DNA from: Pseudobowmanella zhangzhouensis
GTDB taxonomy: Bacteria; Pseudomonadota; Gammaproteobacteria; Enterobacterales; Alteromonadaceae
Direction of reading: 5' to 3'
DNA: 64,000 bases
Assembly: GCF_042662685.1 (NCBI RefSeq)
Contig: NZ_JBHSYO010000007.1
Location: 248,001-312,000, forward strand
Shown: positions 62,985 to 64,000 of the stretch, in pieces
How the letters are laid out: each line of letters opens with the position of its first letter
Numbering within the stretch: position 1 is the stretch's first letter
The notes under the pieces: generated by a model
The model's input: the letters and a program-made list of their open reading frames with translations, nothing else
Told to the model about the DNA's origin: nothing
The model's database searches: none
Translations under genes and position numbers: made by a program

Positions 62985-64000
62985 ATGAAAAAATCATTTT
63001 TAATTCCGATTGTTAGCTTATTACTCAGCAGTTGCCTAGCCAGTGGTCACGGGGCGTTACCTGCCTTGGGGGTGACGGCGGTTACGTTGGACAACCCCGG
63101 CAACCCCAAACAGATTGTCTTTCAGTTTGGCACTGATGTGGCGCTGCAGGGCGAAGTGCCCAATGATCAGCAACTGGCCGCGATTACGCTGCAAGGTCCG
63201 GGCCTGGCTTGCGACTGGCGTTTTGTCAGCGAAACCAGGCTGGCATGTGAACTGCAAAAGTCACTGCCGCCCAACGCAGCCTTTGTCGCCACCTTAACCC
63301 GCGATTTTATTGCCAAAGGTCAGCAATTAACCGAGCCTGCCCGCTTTGCCTTTGCAACGCCAGTGCCACGCCTGACGCTGGAGCATGATTACCGCGCTAG
63401 CGCTTTCCCGGGCAATGCGCGTATCACTTTCGACGGGAATTTTCCGCTGGATTTCAGCCGCTTGCAGGGACATCTGTGGGCAGAGCACGAAGATGGCAGC
63501 AAAGTCGCTCTTTCTGCCGGCGAGTCGTTAAGCAATTATTGGCGACAGGGTGTTAGCATTGCGCCATTGCAAACGCCTAAGGCGGGCGTCTATCGCTTCT
63601 ATATCGATGCTGGTTATCGTCCGGCTGCCGGAAGCGACCGCATGAATACCGTTACCGAACTGGGTCAGGCACGGTATTTTGAGCACTTCCGCTATCTGGG
63701 GCTGTTTTGTGAAGAAGGCAACGGCACCCGCACCCGCTTAAATGAAGATGGCGCTGCGCCGCTGGTTTGCAAAAGTGGCCGCATCATTATCGGCTTTTCG
63801 CGGCCACTGGCATCATTGTACGCCAAAGGCAACGCGGCATTTATCCAAGACGACGCAGGCCAGTCACCCAATATTCAGGACATTTTCGCCGATGATGGGG
63901 TTTACTATTATCCAGCGTGGCAGCCTCTCTCCGATTACCGCCTGAATCTCAGCGGGCTACAGGATGTATTCGGCAGTTCACTGGAAAGCACGCCCGAGGT
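62985..64000 (+). CDS. Large alpha-2-macroglobulin-like lipoprotein, partial (3' end outside window)
   Basis: An open frame of 338 codons running off the right edge without a stop. It begins MKKSFLIPIVSLLLSSC, a lipoprotein signal with lipobox LSSC. Repeated beta-sandwich segments follow (LGVTAVTLDNPGNPKQIVF; VPRLTLEHDYRASAFPG; GVYRFYIDAGYRP), as in the N-terminal part of bacterial alpha-2-macroglobulins (YfhM-like), which guard the periplasm against proteases. The thioester motif, if present, lies beyond the window. ATG 62985 is the only good start; the family call is moderate because only the N-terminus is visible. Confidence 0.68.
   Translation, partial: MKKSFLIPIVSLLLSSCLASGHGALPALGVTAVTLDNPGNPKQIVFQFGTDVALQGEVPNDQQLAAITLQGPGLACDWRFVSETRLACELQKSLPPNAAFVATLTRDFIAKGQQLTEPARFAFATPVPRLTLEHDYRASAFPGNARITFDGNFPLDFSRLQGHLWAEHEDGSKVALSAGESLSNYWRQGVSIAPLQTPKAGVYRFYIDAGYRPAAGSDRMNTVTELGQARYFEHFRYLGLFCEEGNGTRTRLNEDGAAPLVCKSGRIIIGFSRPLASLYAKGNAAFIQDDAGQSPNIQDIFADDGVYYYPAWQPLSDYRLNLSGLQDVFGSSLESTPE

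Noticed and set aside
62985..64000. Sortase target (LPXTG) protein beside pdsSR
   Set aside because: The visible part has a lipobox and macroglobulin-like strands; the C-terminus is outside the window, so an LPXTG motif cannot be assessed and the lipobox argues against it.

Overview
The window looks like chromosomal DNA of a free-living aquatic gammaproteobacterium, most likely from the Alteromonadales (Alteromonadaceae-like). This is inferred from gene content and order. fre sits beside ubiD, ompR-envZ is complete, and uvrD...rarD-yigI-recQ is in the same order as in enteric bacteria. A kinase/regulator pair of the marine 'dedicated sortase' type and a PEP-CTERM protein are also present. No rRNA, tRNA, CRISPR array, insertion sequence or prophage was recognised. 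Both edges cut genes: a DUF1996 protein on the left and a large alpha-2-macroglobulin-like lipoprotein on the right.

Layout. 0-10 kb: DUF1996 protein, two lipoproteins (one a lipocalin), a DUF2254 membrane protein, a run of small enzymes (isochorismatase-like hydrolase, CPCC protein, YbaK-type deacylase, STAS-like protein, GhrA), then fre-ubiD and small conserved proteins (TIGR02647, DUF2750). 10-13.4 kb is accessory in character. It holds a membrane protein/XRE regulator pair behind three phased operator dyads, a PadR/membrane protein pair behind two palindromes, a small exported protein behind another palindrome, and an AT-rich PEP-CTERM gene lying between two identical 33-bp terminator-containing repeats. 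13.4-24.9 kb: SulP transporter, FklB, PEP carboxylase, an HDAC-family deacetylase, a diguanylate cyclase/periplasmic binding protein pair, a chemoreceptor and a small outer-membrane barrel.

25.1-30.6 kb is a tightly overlapping three-gene SMC condensin operon (SMC ATPase, MksE/JetB-like, MksF/JetA-like). It has no JetD/MksG nuclease beside it. 30.6-38.9 kb: a second chemoreceptor, a secreted subtilase, an OsmC-LrgA-LrgB operon, OmpR-EnvZ-PhzF and a VOC protein. 39-47.5 kb: uvrD, a double-receiver diguanylate cyclase, an NTF2-like protein, rarD, a GNAT enzyme, yigI, recQ and a metallo-beta-lactamase-fold hydrolase. 47.6-55.7 kb: an M13 peptidase, a c-type cytochrome, SelO, an M1 peptidase lipoprotein, a MAPEG/SGNH/hypothetical operon and an OsmC protein. 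55.8-59.9 kb: a membrane-stress module (DUF2170, PspA, YqiJ-like, flotillin) with a divergent small DUF6471-like gene. 60-64 kb: PdsR/PdsS and the start of the macroglobulin gene.

Several operons are translationally coupled through TGATG or ATGA overlaps: ompR-envZ-phzF, osmC-lrgA-lrgB, the condensin genes, MAPEG-SGNH-hypothetical, yigI-GNAT and pdsR-pdsS. Several convergent neighbours share their 3' ends. Functional statements rest on motif recognition in the translated sequence; no database search was run.
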